Of a stretch of 64,000 bases of DNA, positions 27,248 through 37,303 are shown piece after piece; position 1 is the first letter of the stretch, and every line of letters starts with the position of its first letter. Below the pieces are notes generated by a model. It was not told the origin of the DNA. It saw nothing but the letters and a program-made list of their open reading frames with translations, and ran no database searches. A program made the translations under genes and the position numbers. This DNA comes from an uncultured Pseudomonas sp. (GTDB taxonomy: Bacteria > Pseudomonadota > Gammaproteobacteria > Pseudomonadales > Pseudomonadaceae), in contig NZ_CAJYVE010000018.1 of assembly GCF_913777995.1 (NCBI RefSeq), forward strand, positions 1-64,000, read 5' to 3'.

Positions 27248-28201
27248 TTACTTCTGGGTGCCGTCGTCGTGCTGCAGCAGGTTGGCCTGGGTCAGATTGC
27301 TGCCCGCCGGCACGCTGCGGGTCAGCCACACGTTGCCGCCGATGGTCGAGCCCTGGCCGATGGTGATGCGCCCCAGAATGGTGGCGCCGGCGTAGATCAC
27401 CACGTCGTCTTCGACGATCGGGTGGCGCGCGTGGCCCTTGTGCAGGTTGCCGTCCTCGTCGGCCGGGAAGCGCTTGGCGCCCAGGGTCACCGCCTGGTAG
27501 ATGCGCACCCGCTCGCCGATGATCGCGGTTTCGCCGATCACCACGCCGGTGCCATGGTCGATGAAGAAGCTCGGGCCGATCTGCGCGCCAGGGTGAATGT
27601 CGATACCGGTGGCGGAATGCGCGATCTCTGCGCTGATACGCGCCAGCAGTGGCAGACCGGCGCGGTACAGGTGGTGGGCCAGACGGTGGTGGATGACCGC
27701 CAGGATGCCGGGGTAGCACAGCAGCACTTCGTCGACGTTACGCGCCGCCGGGTCGCCCTGGTAGGCGGCCAGTACATCGGTGTCCAGCAGGCGGCGGATG
27801 CCCGGCAGGGCGCTGGCGAAATCCTGGATCAGTTCCAGGGCCTTCTGGTCCACACCTTCGATGCTCGCGCCTTGCTGGTGGGCGACGTAGCGCATCTCCA
27901 GGCGCGCCTGCGCCAGCAGGGCGTTGAGGGCGACGTCCAGGGTGTGGCCGACGTAGAAGTCTTCGCTTTCCTCGCGCAGGTCCACCGGGCCCAGCCGCAT
28001 GGGGAACAGCGCACCGGCCAGGGCTTCGAGGATCTCGCCCATGGCATCGCGCGACGGCAGCTCGCGGCCGCCGTGTTCACCACTGACCCGCCGGTTGCGG
28101 GTGCGCCAATCGTCCCGCGCCTCGCGCAGCTGGCCGACGATACGTTGCAACTGCCAGTGGCTGGTGCGGCCCTCGGCCGAACCCTTTGGAATATCGCTCA
28201 C
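27248..28201 (-). CDS. cysE: Serine O-acetyltransferase, EpsC type
   Basis: Cytoplasmic enzyme that acetylates L-serine with acetyl-CoA, the first step of cysteine synthesis. It is 317 residues, the longer EpsC form. An alpha-helical N-terminal domain (about 1-185) precedes the left-handed beta-helix of hexapeptide repeats. The latter begins [21 protein letters not shown], with the catalytic His, and continues through [17 protein letters not shown] and [19 protein letters not shown]. The start is a GTG at 28201 with AGGAG upstream; no ATG fits. It is divergent from dcyD and the cystine importer, forming a sulfur amino acid block. Confidence 0.94.
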   Translation of the reverse strand: MSDIPKGSAEGRTSHWQLQRIVGQLREARDDWRTRNRRVSGEHGGRELPSRDAMGEILEALAGALFPMRLGPVDLREESEDFYVGHTLDVALNALLAQARLEMRYVAHQQGASIEGVDQKALELIQDFASALPGIRRLLDTDVLAAYQGDPAARNVDEVLLCYPGILAVIHHRLAHHLYRAGLPLLARISAEIAHSATGIDIHPGAQIGPSFFIDHGTGVVIGETAIIGERVRIYQAVTLGAKRFPADEDGNLHKGHARHPIVEDDVVIYAGATILGRITIGQGSTIGGNVWLTRSVPAGSNLTQANLLQHDDGTQK

Positions 28202-28400
28202 GCTGGACTCTCCTGCTGGTCAAGGACGCGGACGGCACCGCCGCAGCCGCCTCGGCGCCCACTCTACGGCAAATGATCGGCCTGAAAAAATACCAATTTC
28301 GGTAGGAAAACGCCGTCAGAGGCATAAGACTAGATCGGTTGCCGTGCAGGAAGCGTCTGCCTATAGTCCACCGAATGTTTATAGGGATACCTTCGACCCC

Positions 28401-29399
28401 ATGCTCAAGAAACAGCTCGACCGTTTCAACCGTCTGGACCTGATCGGCGCCCCTACCCCGCTGGAAAAGCTCGAACGCCTCTCCGCCTGGGTCGGCCGCG
28501 ACATCTACATCAAGCGCGATGACACCACCACACTGGCGCTGGGCGGCAACAAGGTGCGCAAGCTCGAATACCTGGCCGCCGACGCCCTGGCCCAGGGTGC
28601 CGATACGCTGATCACCGCCGGCGCCATCCAGTCCAACCACGTCCGCCAGACCGCCGCCCTTGCCGCGCGCCTGGGCCTGGGCTGCGTGGCCCTGCTGGAA
28701 AACCCCATCGCCAGCGAAGACCCCAACTACCTGCACAACGGCAACCGTCTGCTGCTTGACCTGTTCGATGCCCGCGTCGAGCTGGTCGAAAGCCTGGATA
28801 ACGCCGACGAACAGTTGCAGGCCCTGGCCGTGCGCCTGCACGCCAGCGGCAAGAAGCCCTACCTGGTGCCGATTGGCGGCTCCAGCCCGGTGGGTGCGCT
28901 GGGCTATGTACGCGCCGGCCTGGAGCTGGCCGAGCAGATCACCGCCAGCGGCGAAACCTTCGCCGCCGTGGTCACCGCCTCCGGCAGTGCCGGTACTCAC
29001 AGCGGCCTGGCGCTGGCCCTGGCCGACCAGTTGCCCGAGCTGCCGGTGATCGGCGTCACCGTGTCGCGCAGTGAAGAAGCGCAACTGCCCAAGGTACAAG
29101 GCCTGGCCGAACGCACCGCCGAGCTGCTGGGCATGGCGCTGCCGGAACGTTTCAAGGTGCACCTCTGGGACGAGTACTACGCGCCGCGCTATGGCGAGCC
29201 GAATGCCGGCACCCTGGCGGCGATCAAGCTGGTGGCCAGCCAGGAAGGCCTGCTGCTCGACCCGGTGTACACCGGCAAGGCCATGGCCGGGCTGCTCGAT
29301 GGCATCGGTCGGCAGCGCTTCGACGAGGGGCCGATTCTGTTCCTGCACACCGGTGGCGCCCCGGCGCTGTTCGCTTATTCGCAGGCGTTCAGCGGCTAA
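28401..29399 (+). CDS. dcyD: D-cysteine desulfhydrase
   Basis: PLP enzyme of the ACC-deaminase-like group, 332 residues, that breaks D-cysteine to pyruvate, ammonia and sulfide. The PLP lysine is in [14 protein letters not shown], and the phosphate-binding loop is [16 protein letters not shown]. The N-terminus [17 protein letters not shown] is typical of DcyD. The ATG at 28401 is the only start that gives this N-terminus. It precedes the tcyJLN cystine importer, the same neighbourhood as the enteric dcyD-yecS-yecC (tcy) genes, so it likely detoxifies or uses D-cysteine taken up by that system. Confidence 0.92.
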   Translation: MLKKQLDRFNRLDLIGAPTPLEKLERLSAWVGRDIYIKRDDTTTLALGGNKVRKLEYLAADALAQGADTLITAGAIQSNHVRQTAALAARLGLGCVALLENPIASEDPNYLHNGNRLLLDLFDARVELVESLDNADEQLQALAVRLHASGKKPYLVPIGGSSPVGALGYVRAGLELAEQITASGETFAAVVTASGSAGTHSGLALALADQLPELPVIGVTVSRSEEAQLPKVQGLAERTAELLGMALPERFKVHLWDEYYAPRYGEPNAGTLAAIKLVASQEGLLLDPVYTGKAMAGLLDGIGRQRFDEGPILFLHTGGAPALFAYSQAFSG

Positions 29400-29604
29400 G
29401 CGCGGCGTGCCCGCCAGATAGAGCAAAAACGCATATAAAGCTCGGAATTTAATATTTTTAACAATAAGGCACGTCTCCTATAGTGCCGCTCCAGCAGACG
29501 TGCTCCACTGCGCCAGTGCCTGTAGACTCCCGCATCTACGGCACTTCGCCAGGCGGGGCGCGGTCTGATTCCTGTCCGCTACCGCACCAACACAAGGGGC
29601 TTGC

Positions 29605-30402
29605 ATGAACATCTCCGCTATTCGTCGTACCCTGCTTCTCTCTGCACTGACTCTGGCACTGGGCACCGGCCTGGCCGGGCAGGCCATGGCCGGCGAGCAA
29701 CTGCAGAAAATCAAGGACAGCGGCACCCTGAACGTGGGCCTGGAAGGCACTTATCCACCGTTCAGCTTCGTGGATGAAAACGGCAAGCTCACCGGCTTCG
29801 AGGTCGAGCTGTCCGAAGCCCTGGCCAAGGAACTGGGCGTGAAGGCGAAGATCCAGCCGACCAAATGGGACGGCATTCTCGCGGCACTGGAGTCCAAGCG
29901 CCTCGACGTGGTGGTCAACCAGGTGACCATCTCCGAAGAGCGCAAGAAGAAATACGACTTCTCGACCCCCTACACCGTCTCCGGCATCCAGGCCCTGACC
30001 CGCAAGCAGGACGCCGGCAGCATCAAGACCGCGCAAGACCTGGCCGGCAAGAAGGTCGGCGTCGGCCTGGGCACCAACTACGAGCAGTGGCTGAAGGCCA
30101 ATGTTCCGGCCGCCGTGGTCAAGACCTATGACGACGATCCGACCAAGTACCAGGACCTGCGCGTAGGCCGTATCGACGCGATTCTGGTCGACCGCCTGGC
30201 CGCCCTGGAGCTGGTGAAGAAAACCAAGGACTCCCTGGCGGTGACCGGCGAACCCTTCTCTCGCCAGGAGTCCGGCGTGGCACTGCGCAAGGGCGAGCCC
30301 GAGCTGCTCAAGGCGGTCGATGACGCATTGGCCAAGCTGCGCGCCGACGGCACCCTGGCCAAGCTCTCGGAGAAGTACTTCGGGGCTGACGTCACGAAAT
30401 GA
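29605..30402 (+). CDS. tcyJ: Cystine-binding protein of ABC importer
   Basis: Periplasmic L-cystine receptor of 265 residues (TcyJ/FliY family). The signal peptide ends AGQAMAGEQ. The SBP family 3 core starts LKKIKDSGTL-like (LQKIKDSGTLNVGLEGTYPP). Ligand-binding positions include the arginine in the ISEERKKKYDFSTPY segment and the aspartate region RIDAILVDRLAAL. RBS AAGGGG lies six bases upstream. It overlaps the permease gene by four bases. The upstream region is AT-rich (29430-29470), consistent with a regulated promoter, possibly CysB-controlled; no operator is claimed. Confidence 0.94.
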   Translation: MNISAIRRTLLLSALTLALGTGLAGQAMAGEQLQKIKDSGTLNVGLEGTYPPFSFVDENGKLTGFEVELSEALAKELGVKAKIQPTKWDGILAALESKRLDVVVNQVTISEERKKKYDFSTPYTVSGIQALTRKQDAGSIKTAQDLAGKKVGVGLGTNYEQWLKANVPAAVVKTYDDDPTKYQDLRVGRIDAILVDRLAALELVKKTKDSLAVTGEPFSRQESGVALRKGEPELLKAVDDALAKLRADGTLAKLSEKYFGADVTK

Positions 30403-31067
30403 TCGAAGAGAGCCTCAATCTCGCGATCGAGTCCGCGCCCTTTCTGCTCAAGGGCGCGTACTACACGGTCGTACTCAGCCTGGGCGGCATGTTCTTCGGG
30501 CTGATCCTGGGCTTCGCCCTGGCCCTGATGCGCCTGTCGCTGATCAAGCCGGTGAGCTGGCTGGCCCGCCTATACGTGTCGTTCTTCCGCGGCACGCCGC
30601 TGCTGGTGCAGCTGTTCATGATCTACTACGGCCTGCCGCAACTGGGTCTGGAGCTTGACCCGCTGCCGGCGGCGCTGATCGGTTTTTCTCTGAACATGGC
30701 CGCCTACGCCTGCGAAATTCTGCGTGCCGCCATCGGTGCGGTGGAACGCGGGCAATGGGAGGCCGCCGCCAGCATCGGCATGACCCGCTGGCAGACCCTG
30801 CGCCGCGCCATCCTGCCACAGGCCGCGCGCACCGCCCTGCCGCCGCTGGGCAACAGTTTCATCTCGCTGGTCAAGGACACCGCACTGGCCGCCACCATCC
30901 AGGTGCCGGAGCTGTTCCGCCAGGCGCAGCTGATCACCGCGCGGACCTTCGAGATCTTCACCATGTACCTGGCTGCGGCGCTGATCTACTGGGTGCTGGC
31001 GACCCTGCTGTCGCACCTGCAGAACCGCCTGGAAGCCCGGGTCAACCGCCATGACCTGGAGTCCTGA
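30399..31067 (+). CDS. tcyL: Cystine ABC transporter permease
   Basis: Inner-membrane permease of 222 residues with about five helices, HisM/YecS type. The coupling-helix EAA motif is EAAASIGMTRWQTLRRAILPQA. SFFRGTPLLVQLFMIYYGLPQ is the usual signature of polar amino acid permeases. It shares ATGA with tcyJ, so translation is coupled. A single permease gene implies a homodimer. Confidence 0.94.
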   Translation: MIEESLNLAIESAPFLLKGAYYTVVLSLGGMFFGLILGFALALMRLSLIKPVSWLARLYVSFFRGTPLLVQLFMIYYGLPQLGLELDPLPAALIGFSLNMAAYACEILRAAIGAVERGQWEAAASIGMTRWQTLRRAILPQAARTALPPLGNSFISLVKDTALAATIQVPELFRQAQLITARTFEIFTMYLAAALIYWVLATLLSHLQNRLEARVNRHDLES

Positions 31068-31070
31068 CGC

Positions 31071-31814
31071 ATGATCGAAATCAAGGGCCTGACCAAGGCC
31101 TTCAAGGGCCAGACGGTGCTCAAGGGCATCGACCTGCGCATCGAAACCGGCGAAGTGGTGGCGATCATCGGCCCCAGCGGCTCGGGCAAGACCACCCTGC
31201 TGCGCTGCCTGAACCTGCTCGAAGAGCCTTCCGGCGGCAGCCTGCAGGTCGGCGATATCCACATCGACGCCAACCGGCCGATGAGCCAGCAGCAGGGGTT
31301 GATCCGCCAATTGCGCCAGCAGGTCGGCTTCGTGTTCCAGAACTTCAACCTGTTCCCGCACCGCACCGCGCTGGAGAACGTCATCGAAGGCCCGGTGGTG
31401 GTCAAGAAGGTCGCCCGCGAGAAAGCCATCGCCCTGGCCCGCCAGCTGCTGGCCAAGGTCGGCCTGGCGGGCAAGGAAGATGCCTACCCGCGCCGCCTGT
31501 CCGGCGGCCAGCAACAACGGGTGGCAATCGCCCGGGCGCTGGCCATGGAACCACAGGTGATCCTCTTCGACGAACCGACCTCGGCGCTGGACCCGGAGCT
31601 GGTCGGCGAAGTGCTCAACACCATCCGGGCGCTGGCCGAAGAACAGCGCACCATGGTCATCGTCACCCATGAAATGAGCTTCGCCCGCGATGTCGCCAAT
31701 CGGGTGATCTTCATCGACAAGGGCGTGATCGTCGAACAGGGCGAGGCCAAGGCGGTGTTCGCCAACCCGCAGCAGGAACGCACCCGGCAGTTCCTGGAAC
31801 GCAGCCGCTTCTGA
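31071..31814 (+). CDS. tcyN: Cystine ABC transporter ATPase
   Basis: ABC ATPase of 247 residues. Walker A is GPSGSGKTT, the Q-loop is VFQNFNLFPH, the signature is LSGGQQQR, Walker B and D-loop are ILFDEPTSALDPE, and the switch histidine is in VIVTHEMSF. It begins three bases after the tcyL stop and ends the tcyJLN operon. A GC-rich 8-bp stem with AACC loop (31821-31840) follows but lacks a T-run. Confidence 0.95.
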   Translation: MIEIKGLTKAFKGQTVLKGIDLRIETGEVVAIIGPSGSGKTTLLRCLNLLEEPSGGSLQVGDIHIDANRPMSQQQGLIRQLRQQVGFVFQNFNLFPHRTALENVIEGPVVVKKVAREKAIALARQLLAKVGLAGKEDAYPRRLSGGQQQRVAIARALAMEPQVILFDEPTSALDPELVGEVLNTIRALAEEQRTMVIVTHEMSFARDVANRVIFIDKGVIVEQGEAKAVFANPQQERTRQFLERSRF

Positions 31815-31960
31815 TCTTCGGCGGCGCCAACCGGCGCCGCGCTTCTCGCGGTTACCGGCCAGGGTCAGCCAGTCGAGACCGTGCCAGGCATAAGCCCTAC
31901 CGCGCCTTTGTAGGACGTTTCTGATTTTCCAGAAACGCCGCCAACCCGCCTCCCGCCGTG

Positions 31961-31989
31961 TTGACACCCCTCGGCAAAGCTCATTATCT
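31961..31989 (+). promoter_or_regulatory. Sigma70-type promoter for the 32121 gene
   Basis: TTGACA (31961-31966) and TTATCT (31984-31989) are separated by 17 bases. The gap 31815-32120 also holds a hairpin GTTTCTG/CAGAAAC at 31917-31936 and no gene. Confidence 0.5.
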
Positions 31990-32120
31990 CGACCGCAACA
32001 CGACATTCGGCATGCTCTCACCTCTCGTATCACGGGCCTGTGCCAGCGAGGGCCAGAGCACGATCCGTGCGCCGTATCCCATGGCCCGGTCGCCTGACTT
32101 GAACCTGCGAGTACCTGTAT

Positions 32121-32840
32121 ATGAGCCACCCCAGCTGCATCTACGGTCAGCCGAAGCTGGCCGCTCCCGACATTCCCCAGACCTGCCGGCATGGCATCGG
32201 CATTCGCCTGGCCCCACGCCTGCTGGTGCAGATCCCGGTGTACCCGGGCATGGACGAAGGCGACCTGATCGAACTGTTCTGGAACGACTGCTACGTCGCC
32301 TCGAAGATTCTCAGTGCCAGCGACCTGCACCAGCCGGTGGCGCTGCGCGTGCCGGAAAGCTTCCTGCAGAACGGCAAGGCACGCGCCAGCTACCGGGTGA
32401 TGAAAGTCGGTGGCACGCCGCAGGCCTCTGCCTGCCGCAAGCTGTGGGTCAAGCTCGACGCGCCGGGCGGCGCCTTGCTCGGCCCTGACGAGGCGGAAAA
32501 CCAGGGCCTGGCGCCACTGTCGCTGCCCGCCTCGGTGCTGCGCTGCGGCATCACCGCCAGGCATCGCGACAGCGGCCTGCCGCTGAGCATCGAGCCCTAT
32601 CCGAACATGGCGCCCCACGACGAGATCACCCTGCGCTGGGGCGACACGCGCATGGACCTGCCGCCCTTGCGGGTCGAGGAAATCGGTGAGCCAGTGGAGT
32701 TCGTGGTCCCCCCCGCGCTGCTGCGTGAAACGGGTGATGAGCCGTCGCTGGAGGCGACCTACTGCATCATCGACCGGGTCGGCAACAATTCATCCTGGGC
32801 GCCGCCCCGGGAAATACCGCTGCATGACGGGGACGACTGA
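32121..32840 (+). CDS. Hypothetical two-repeat beta-rich protein
   Basis: A 239-residue protein without signal peptide or membrane segment; no family recognised. It seems to be an internal duplication of about 100 residues. Residues 25-105 (VYPGMDEGDLIELFWNDCY, then VALRVPESFLQNG, then ASYRVMKVGG) run parallel to residues 138-225 (PYPNMAPHDEITLRWGDTR, then VEFVVPPALLRETG, then ATYCIIDRVGN). The pattern looks like two Ig-like sandwiches of a type seen repeated in large Pseudomonas surface proteins. It is followed by a methyltransferase gene and a small carbohydrate-module-like gene. Confidence 0.7.
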   Translation: MSHPSCIYGQPKLAAPDIPQTCRHGIGIRLAPRLLVQIPVYPGMDEGDLIELFWNDCYVASKILSASDLHQPVALRVPESFLQNGKARASYRVMKVGGTPQASACRKLWVKLDAPGGALLGPDEAENQGLAPLSLPASVLRCGITARHRDSGLPLSIEPYPNMAPHDEITLRWGDTRMDLPPLRVEEIGEPVEFVVPPALLRETGDEPSLEATYCIIDRVGNNSSWAPPREIPLHDGDD

Positions 32841-32908
32841 GCGGCCGCGCCACACACATCGGCCCACAGGCTATAGTGGCGCATCCTCAGCCTGCCGGAC
32901 CGCCCTTC

Positions 32909-33535
32909 ATGAAACTTGCCCCCCAGGACCTCGACCAGATCACCCGCGGCACGCTCGCCCACTATGAACAGAGTGCCGAGAGTTTCCGCGAAGGCACGCG
33001 CGACCACGACGTGAGCCAGAACATCGAAGCCCTGCTGCGCCACATCCAGGCGCCGGCCCCCTGGCAGATCCTCGACTTCGGCTGCGGCCCCGGCCGCGAC
33101 CTGCAAACCTTCACCCGCCTGGGGCACGTAGCCGTGGGCCTGGACGGCAGCCAGCGTTTCGTCGAGATGGCCCGTGCCGACAGCGGCTGCGAGGTCTGGC
33201 ACCAGGACTTCCTGGCCCTGCAACTGCCAGCGCAACGCTTCGACGGCATCTTCGCCAACGCCTCGCTGTTCCATGTACCCAGCCAGGAGCTGCCCCGTGT
33301 ACTGCGCCAGTTGCACGACTGCCTCAAGCCCGCGGGGGTGCTGTTCAGCTCCAACCCGCGGGGTGACAATCGCGAGGGCTGGAGCGGCCCGCGCTACGGT
33401 GCCTGGCATGACCTGGAGGCCTGGCGCGAGGCGATGACCGGCGCGGGCTTCAGCGAGCTGGAACACTACTACCGCCCCGCCGGCCTGCCCCGCGACCAGC
33501 AGCCGTGGCTGGCCAGCGTGTGGCGGCGCGGCTGA
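32909..33535 (+). CDS. Class I SAM-dependent methyltransferase
   Basis: Small cytoplasmic methyltransferase of 208 residues. Motif I is ILDFGCGPGRDLQTF (about residues 52-66), motif II acidic position is AVGLDGSQRFVEMAR, and motif IV region is FDGIFANASLFHVP. The MKLAPQDLDQ start at 32909 is preferred over an in-frame ATG 33 bases upstream, although both have weak ribosome sites. The N-terminal YEQSAESFREGTRDHDVSQN is the typical cap of this small-molecule methyltransferase group. Substrate unknown. Confidence 0.88.
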   Translation: MKLAPQDLDQITRGTLAHYEQSAESFREGTRDHDVSQNIEALLRHIQAPAPWQILDFGCGPGRDLQTFTRLGHVAVGLDGSQRFVEMARADSGCEVWHQDFLALQLPAQRFDGIFANASLFHVPSQELPRVLRQLHDCLKPAGVLFSSNPRGDNREGWSGPRYGAWHDLEAWREAMTGAGFSELEHYYRPAGLPRDQQPWLASVWRRG

Positions 33536-33728
33536 GCCCCGCCACACGCCGCCTCTCTCCCTGCTCTTGACATCATCGGGTCCTGCCGATTACGTGCACC
33601 CCGGCTGTCCATTCCGGCAGCCGTCGATACCTGTCGCCACATGGACGTGGCCAGGCACATCGATGCCCGCTCAGCCGCCAAGCGGCCACCGCTCAGTGGG
33701 CACACACCCATCTATCAAGGAAACGATC

Positions 33729-34205
33729 ATGAGCAATGAACTCATCACCAATGGTTACTTCAAGAAAGGTTTCAGCGGCTGGGGCCCCAGCGACTTCGAC
33801 CCCAAACTCGAACCCCATGACACCGGCAACAGCGTGCTGCTGCCCGTCGACGCGTTCATTTCCCAGCAATTGCCCGACCTGAGCGGGCAGACACTGGTCC
33901 TCCGCTTCGAGGCCAAGGCGCTGGAAGACGCCGACTTTCCCTACGTCACGGTCAGCGTGGGTGGCCTGAATGCCGAGGGTTACATGCAGGTGTCACCCGT
34001 CATGGTGGCGCTGACCCGTGAATGGCAGGCTTTCGTGGCCCGCCTGTTTTTCAGCAAGCCTCTGACCCAGTGCTTCTTGAACGTGGCCACCCCCCGGCCG
34101 GCAGTCCAGGGCCATACCGCCGAGGGCAGCGAGGTACAGGCCAGCCTGACCCCGGCGCGCATCGGCAAGCTGAGCCTGACCGCGCATGCGGGCGGTCAGG
34201 CCTGA
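33729..34205 (+). CDS. Small carbohydrate-binding-module-like protein
   Basis: A 158-residue protein with no signal peptide. The N-terminus ELITNGYFKKGFSGWGPSDF strongly recalls the opening strand of CBM4/9-type jelly-roll domains (L-x-N-G-x-F-x-x-G-x-x-G-W). QTLVLRFEAKALED and YVTVSVGG fit later strands of that fold. As a lone cytoplasmic domain its ligand is unclear; a sugar-binding role is only suggested by the fold. The start has AAGGA upstream. The 3' end overlaps the convergent RND pump gene by ten bases. Confidence 0.72.
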   Translation: MSNELITNGYFKKGFSGWGPSDFDPKLEPHDTGNSVLLPVDAFISQQLPDLSGQTLVLRFEAKALEDADFPYVTVSVGGLNAEGYMQVSPVMVALTREWQAFVARLFFSKPLTQCFLNVATPRPAVQGHTAEGSEVQASLTPARIGKLSLTAHAGGQA

Positions 34206-37200
34206 TCTGGCCGCGCCCCCTCGGCATCGTCAGCATCGACCCGGGCTTCGCGCCGCTGCTGTTCGGAGGGTTCCTTGATGCGGTACCAGGCCACGTACAG
34301 GGCGGGCAGGAACAATAAGGTCAGCAGCGTGGCAACCACGATGCCACCGATCATCGCGTAGGCCATCGGTCCCCAGAACACCTCGCGGGCGATGGGGATC
34401 ATGCCCAGGCTCGCTGCCGCCGCCGTCAGCAGGATGGGGCGGCGGCGGTGGCGGGTGGCTTCGGCCACCGCGTCCCACGGCAGGTAGCCGGCCTGCTCAT
34501 AGGCGTCGATCTGGGTCACCAGGATCACCGAGTTGCGAATGATGATGCCCACCAGCGCCAGCACCCCGAGAATCGCCACGAAGCCCAGCGGTGTGCCGGT
34601 GGGCACCAGCGCCAGCACCACACCGATCAGCCCCAGCGGCGCCACGCTGGCTACCAGGAACATCTTCTGCACGCTGTGCAGTTGAATCATCAGAAAGGTC
34701 GCCATGAGGAACAGCATCAGGGGCAGCACCTGGGCGATCGGCCCCTGGGCCTTGCCGCTTTCTTCGACAGTGCCGCCGGTGGCCACCGAGTAGCCGCTGG
34801 GCAGCCCACCGCTGAATTTTTCGATCTCTGGCTTGAGCTGCGCCACCAGGTCGGTGGGCTGGATCTCGTCGCGCACTGCCGCCTTCACCGTGATGGTCGG
34901 TTTGCGGTCGCGACGCCAGACCAGCGGCTGCTCCAGCTCGTAGTCGATGTTGGCGAACGCCAGCAGCGGAATCGAAGTGCCCTGCGGGGTGACGATCTGC
35001 AGGTTCTGCAAGGTTTCCGGCGAGCCGCGCTCGGCGTCCTCGGCACGCCCCACCACGTCGATCAGGTAGATCCCGTCGCGTACCTGGGTCACGGTGGTGC
35101 CGCTGACCACGCTGTTCATCACCGAGGCCACGTCTTCGGACGACAAGCCCAGTTGCCGGGCCTTGTCCTGGTTGATTTCCACGCGCAACACCTTGCCCGG
35201 CTCGTTCCAGTCGTACACCACCTCGCCGATGTGATCATTGCGGTCCAGCAGCGCGGCCAGTTCGATGGCGTGCTGGCGCACACGGTCGACGTCCGGGCCG
35301 CTGACCCGGTACTGGATCGGCCGCCCCACCGGTGGCCCCATCTCCAGCGGCTGCACGAAGGTGCCGACGCCGACGAAGTCCTCGCGAAGGCGCTTCTGCA
35401 GGCGCTCGGTCAGCGCACCACGGGCCTCCAGGTCCTTGCTGACGATCACCAGCTGGGCATAGAACGGGTTCTGCAGTTGCTGGTCCAGCGGCAGGTAGAA
35501 ACGCAGCGCGCCCTGGCCGATGTAGGTGCTCCAGCGCAGGATGTCCGGGTCGTCCTTGAGGGTCGCTTCCAGGCGGTCGACCACCTGGCGCGTCTCGTTG
35601 ATCGAGGCGCTTTGCGGCAGGTTCAGGTCGACGAGGATTTCCGGGCGGTCCGAGGCCGGGAAGAACTGGTTCTGCACGAAACGCATGCAGAACAGCGCCA
35701 GGGCGAACAACAGGATGGTGAAGCCGATGGCCAGCCAGCGATGGCGCATGGACCACAGCATGCTGGCATTCAACGCGCGACCGATACGCCCCGGCTCGTC
35801 ATTGCCCTTCTTCACATGGTTGCCAAGAATGTGCACGCCGATCACCGGCGCGAACAGCACCGCGACGATCCACGACACCAGCATGGCCACGGCGATTACC
35901 GCGAACAGGGTGAAGGTGTACTCGCCCGCCGAGCTGTTGTTCAGGCCAATGGGCACGAAGCCGGCCACCGTCACCAGGGTGCCGGTGAGCATCGGAAAGG
36001 CCGTGGAGGTGTAGGCGTAGGTCGCCGCCTCTTCTTTGCTTTTGCCCAGTTCCAGGCGCGTGACCATCATTTCCACGGTGATCATCGCGTCGTCCACCAG
36101 CAGGCCGAGGGCGATGATCAGCGCACCGAGGGAAATCCGCTGCATGGTGATGCCGCTGTATTCCATGAACACGAAGACCAGCGCCAGCACCAGCGGAATC
36201 GAGCAGGCCACCACCAGGCCGGCACGAATGCCCAGGCTGACGAAACTCACCAGCATGACGATCACCACCGCCTCGAACAGCGCGCTGGTGAAGCCACCCA
36301 CCGCCTTGTCCACCACTTCGGCCTGGTCGGAAACCTTGTGCACGCCAATGCCAACCGGCAGGTTGGCGGTGGCCTGGTCCATGCGCGCGTGCAGGGCCTT
36401 GCCGAATTCCTGAATGTTGCCGCCATCCTGCATGGCGATGGCCAGGCCGATGGCCGGCTGGCCGTTGTAGCGGAACAACGGCTCCGGTGGGTCGGTGAAG
36501 CCGCGCTCGATGTCGGCGATGTCGCTGAGCCGGTAGAAGCGGTCGTTGAGGCGCAGGTTGACCGCGGCCAGGTCCTTCTCCGAGGCGAACTGCCCCGAGG
36601 TGCGCACCGAGATGCGCTCTGGCCCGGCCTCGATCACCCCGGCGGGCGTCACGGCGTTCTGCGATTGCAGGCTCTGCATCACCTGGCGCTGGTCCAGGCC
36701 CAGGGCAGCCAGCTTGCGGGTCGAGAAATTCAGGTACAGCACTTCATCCTGCTGGCCGACCATCTCGACCTTGCCCAGGCCCTCGACGTCGCGGATCTCG
36801 GCGCGCACCTGCTCCACGTAGTCGCGCAGCTGGCGCATGCTGAAACCGTCGGCGGTGAAGGCGTAGATCGAGCCGTAGACGTCACCGAACTCGTCGTTGA
36901 ACGCCGGGCCCTGCAGGCCCTGGGGAAACTGCCCACGAATGTCGTCGACCTTCTTGCGCACCTGGTACCAGATTTGTGGAATCGCCGCGGCGTCGGTGGT
37001 GTCGCGCAGGAACACCATGATGGTCGACTCGCCGGGGCGTGTGTAGCTCTTCACGTAGTCCAGCGAGTCCAGCTCTTCGAGCTTCTTCTCGATGCGGTCG
37101 GTGACCTGGTTGAGGGTTTCGTCCACCGTCGCGCCGGGCCAGCGGGTCTGGATGACCATGGTCTTGATGGTGAACGAAGGGTCTTCCTCGCGCCCCAGCT

Positions 37201-37303
37201 TCATGTACGAGAACACGCCCATCAGCAACGCGACGAACATCAGGTACCAGACGAAGGACTGGTGCCGCAGCGCCCACTCCGAGAGGTTGAAGCTGCCCTT
37301 CAT
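34196..37303 (-). CDS. RND efflux transporter, TriC-like
   Basis: Inner-membrane proton-driven RND pump of 1035 residues, with 12 membrane helices in two halves and two large periplasmic loops. The proton-relay aspartate pair is in LGLLVDDAMITVEMM on TM4. The N-terminus MKGSFNLSEWALRHQSFVWYL is that of the TriC/VexF-like branch and not of MexB-type pumps. It is the last of a three-gene operon with two adaptor genes, the arrangement of P. aeruginosa TriABC. No outer-membrane channel gene is present, so a shared OpmH/TolC-like channel is expected. Confidence 0.92.
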   Translation of the reverse strand: MKGSFNLSEWALRHQSFVWYLMFVALLMGVFSYMKLGREEDPSFTIKTMVIQTRWPGATVDETLNQVTDRIEKKLEELDSLDYVKSYTRPGESTIMVFLRDTTDAAAIPQIWYQVRKKVDDIRGQFPQGLQGPAFNDEFGDVYGSIYAFTADGFSMRQLRDYVEQVRAEIRDVEGLGKVEMVGQQDEVLYLNFSTRKLAALGLDQRQVMQSLQSQNAVTPAGVIEAGPERISVRTSGQFASEKDLAAVNLRLNDRFYRLSDIADIERGFTDPPEPLFRYNGQPAIGLAIAMQDGGNIQEFGKALHARMDQATANLPVGIGVHKVSDQAEVVDKAVGGFTSALFEAVVIVMLVSFVSLGIRAGLVVACSIPLVLALVFVFMEYSGITMQRISLGALIIALGLLVDDAMITVEMMVTRLELGKSKEEAATYAYTSTAFPMLTGTLVTVAGFVPIGLNNSSAGEYTFTLFAVIAVAMLVSWIVAVLFAPVIGVHILGNHVKKGNDEPGRIGRALNASMLWSMRHRWLAIGFTILLFALALFCMRFVQNQFFPASDRPEILVDLNLPQSASINETRQVVDRLEATLKDDPDILRWSTYIGQGALRFYLPLDQQLQNPFYAQLVIVSKDLEARGALTERLQKRLREDFVGVGTFVQPLEMGPPVGRPIQYRVSGPDVDRVRQHAIELAALLDRNDHIGEVVYDWNEPGKVLRVEINQDKARQLGLSSEDVASVMNSVVSGTTVTQVRDGIYLIDVVGRAEDAERGSPETLQNLQIVTPQGTSIPLLAFANIDYELEQPLVWRRDRKPTITVKAAVRDEIQPTDLVAQLKPEIEKFSGGLPSGYSVATGGTVEESGKAQGPIAQVLPLMLFLMATFLMIQLHSVQKMFLVASVAPLGLIGVVLALVPTGTPLGFVAILGVLALVGIIIRNSVILVTQIDAYEQAGYLPWDAVAEATRHRRRPILLTAAAASLGMIPIAREVFWGPMAYAMIGGIVVATLLTLLFLPALYVAWYRIKEPSEQQRREARVDADDAEGARPDQA

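Noticed and set aside
31821..31840. GC-rich hairpin after tcyN
   Set aside because: Stable 8-bp stem but no T-run, so not called as a terminator.
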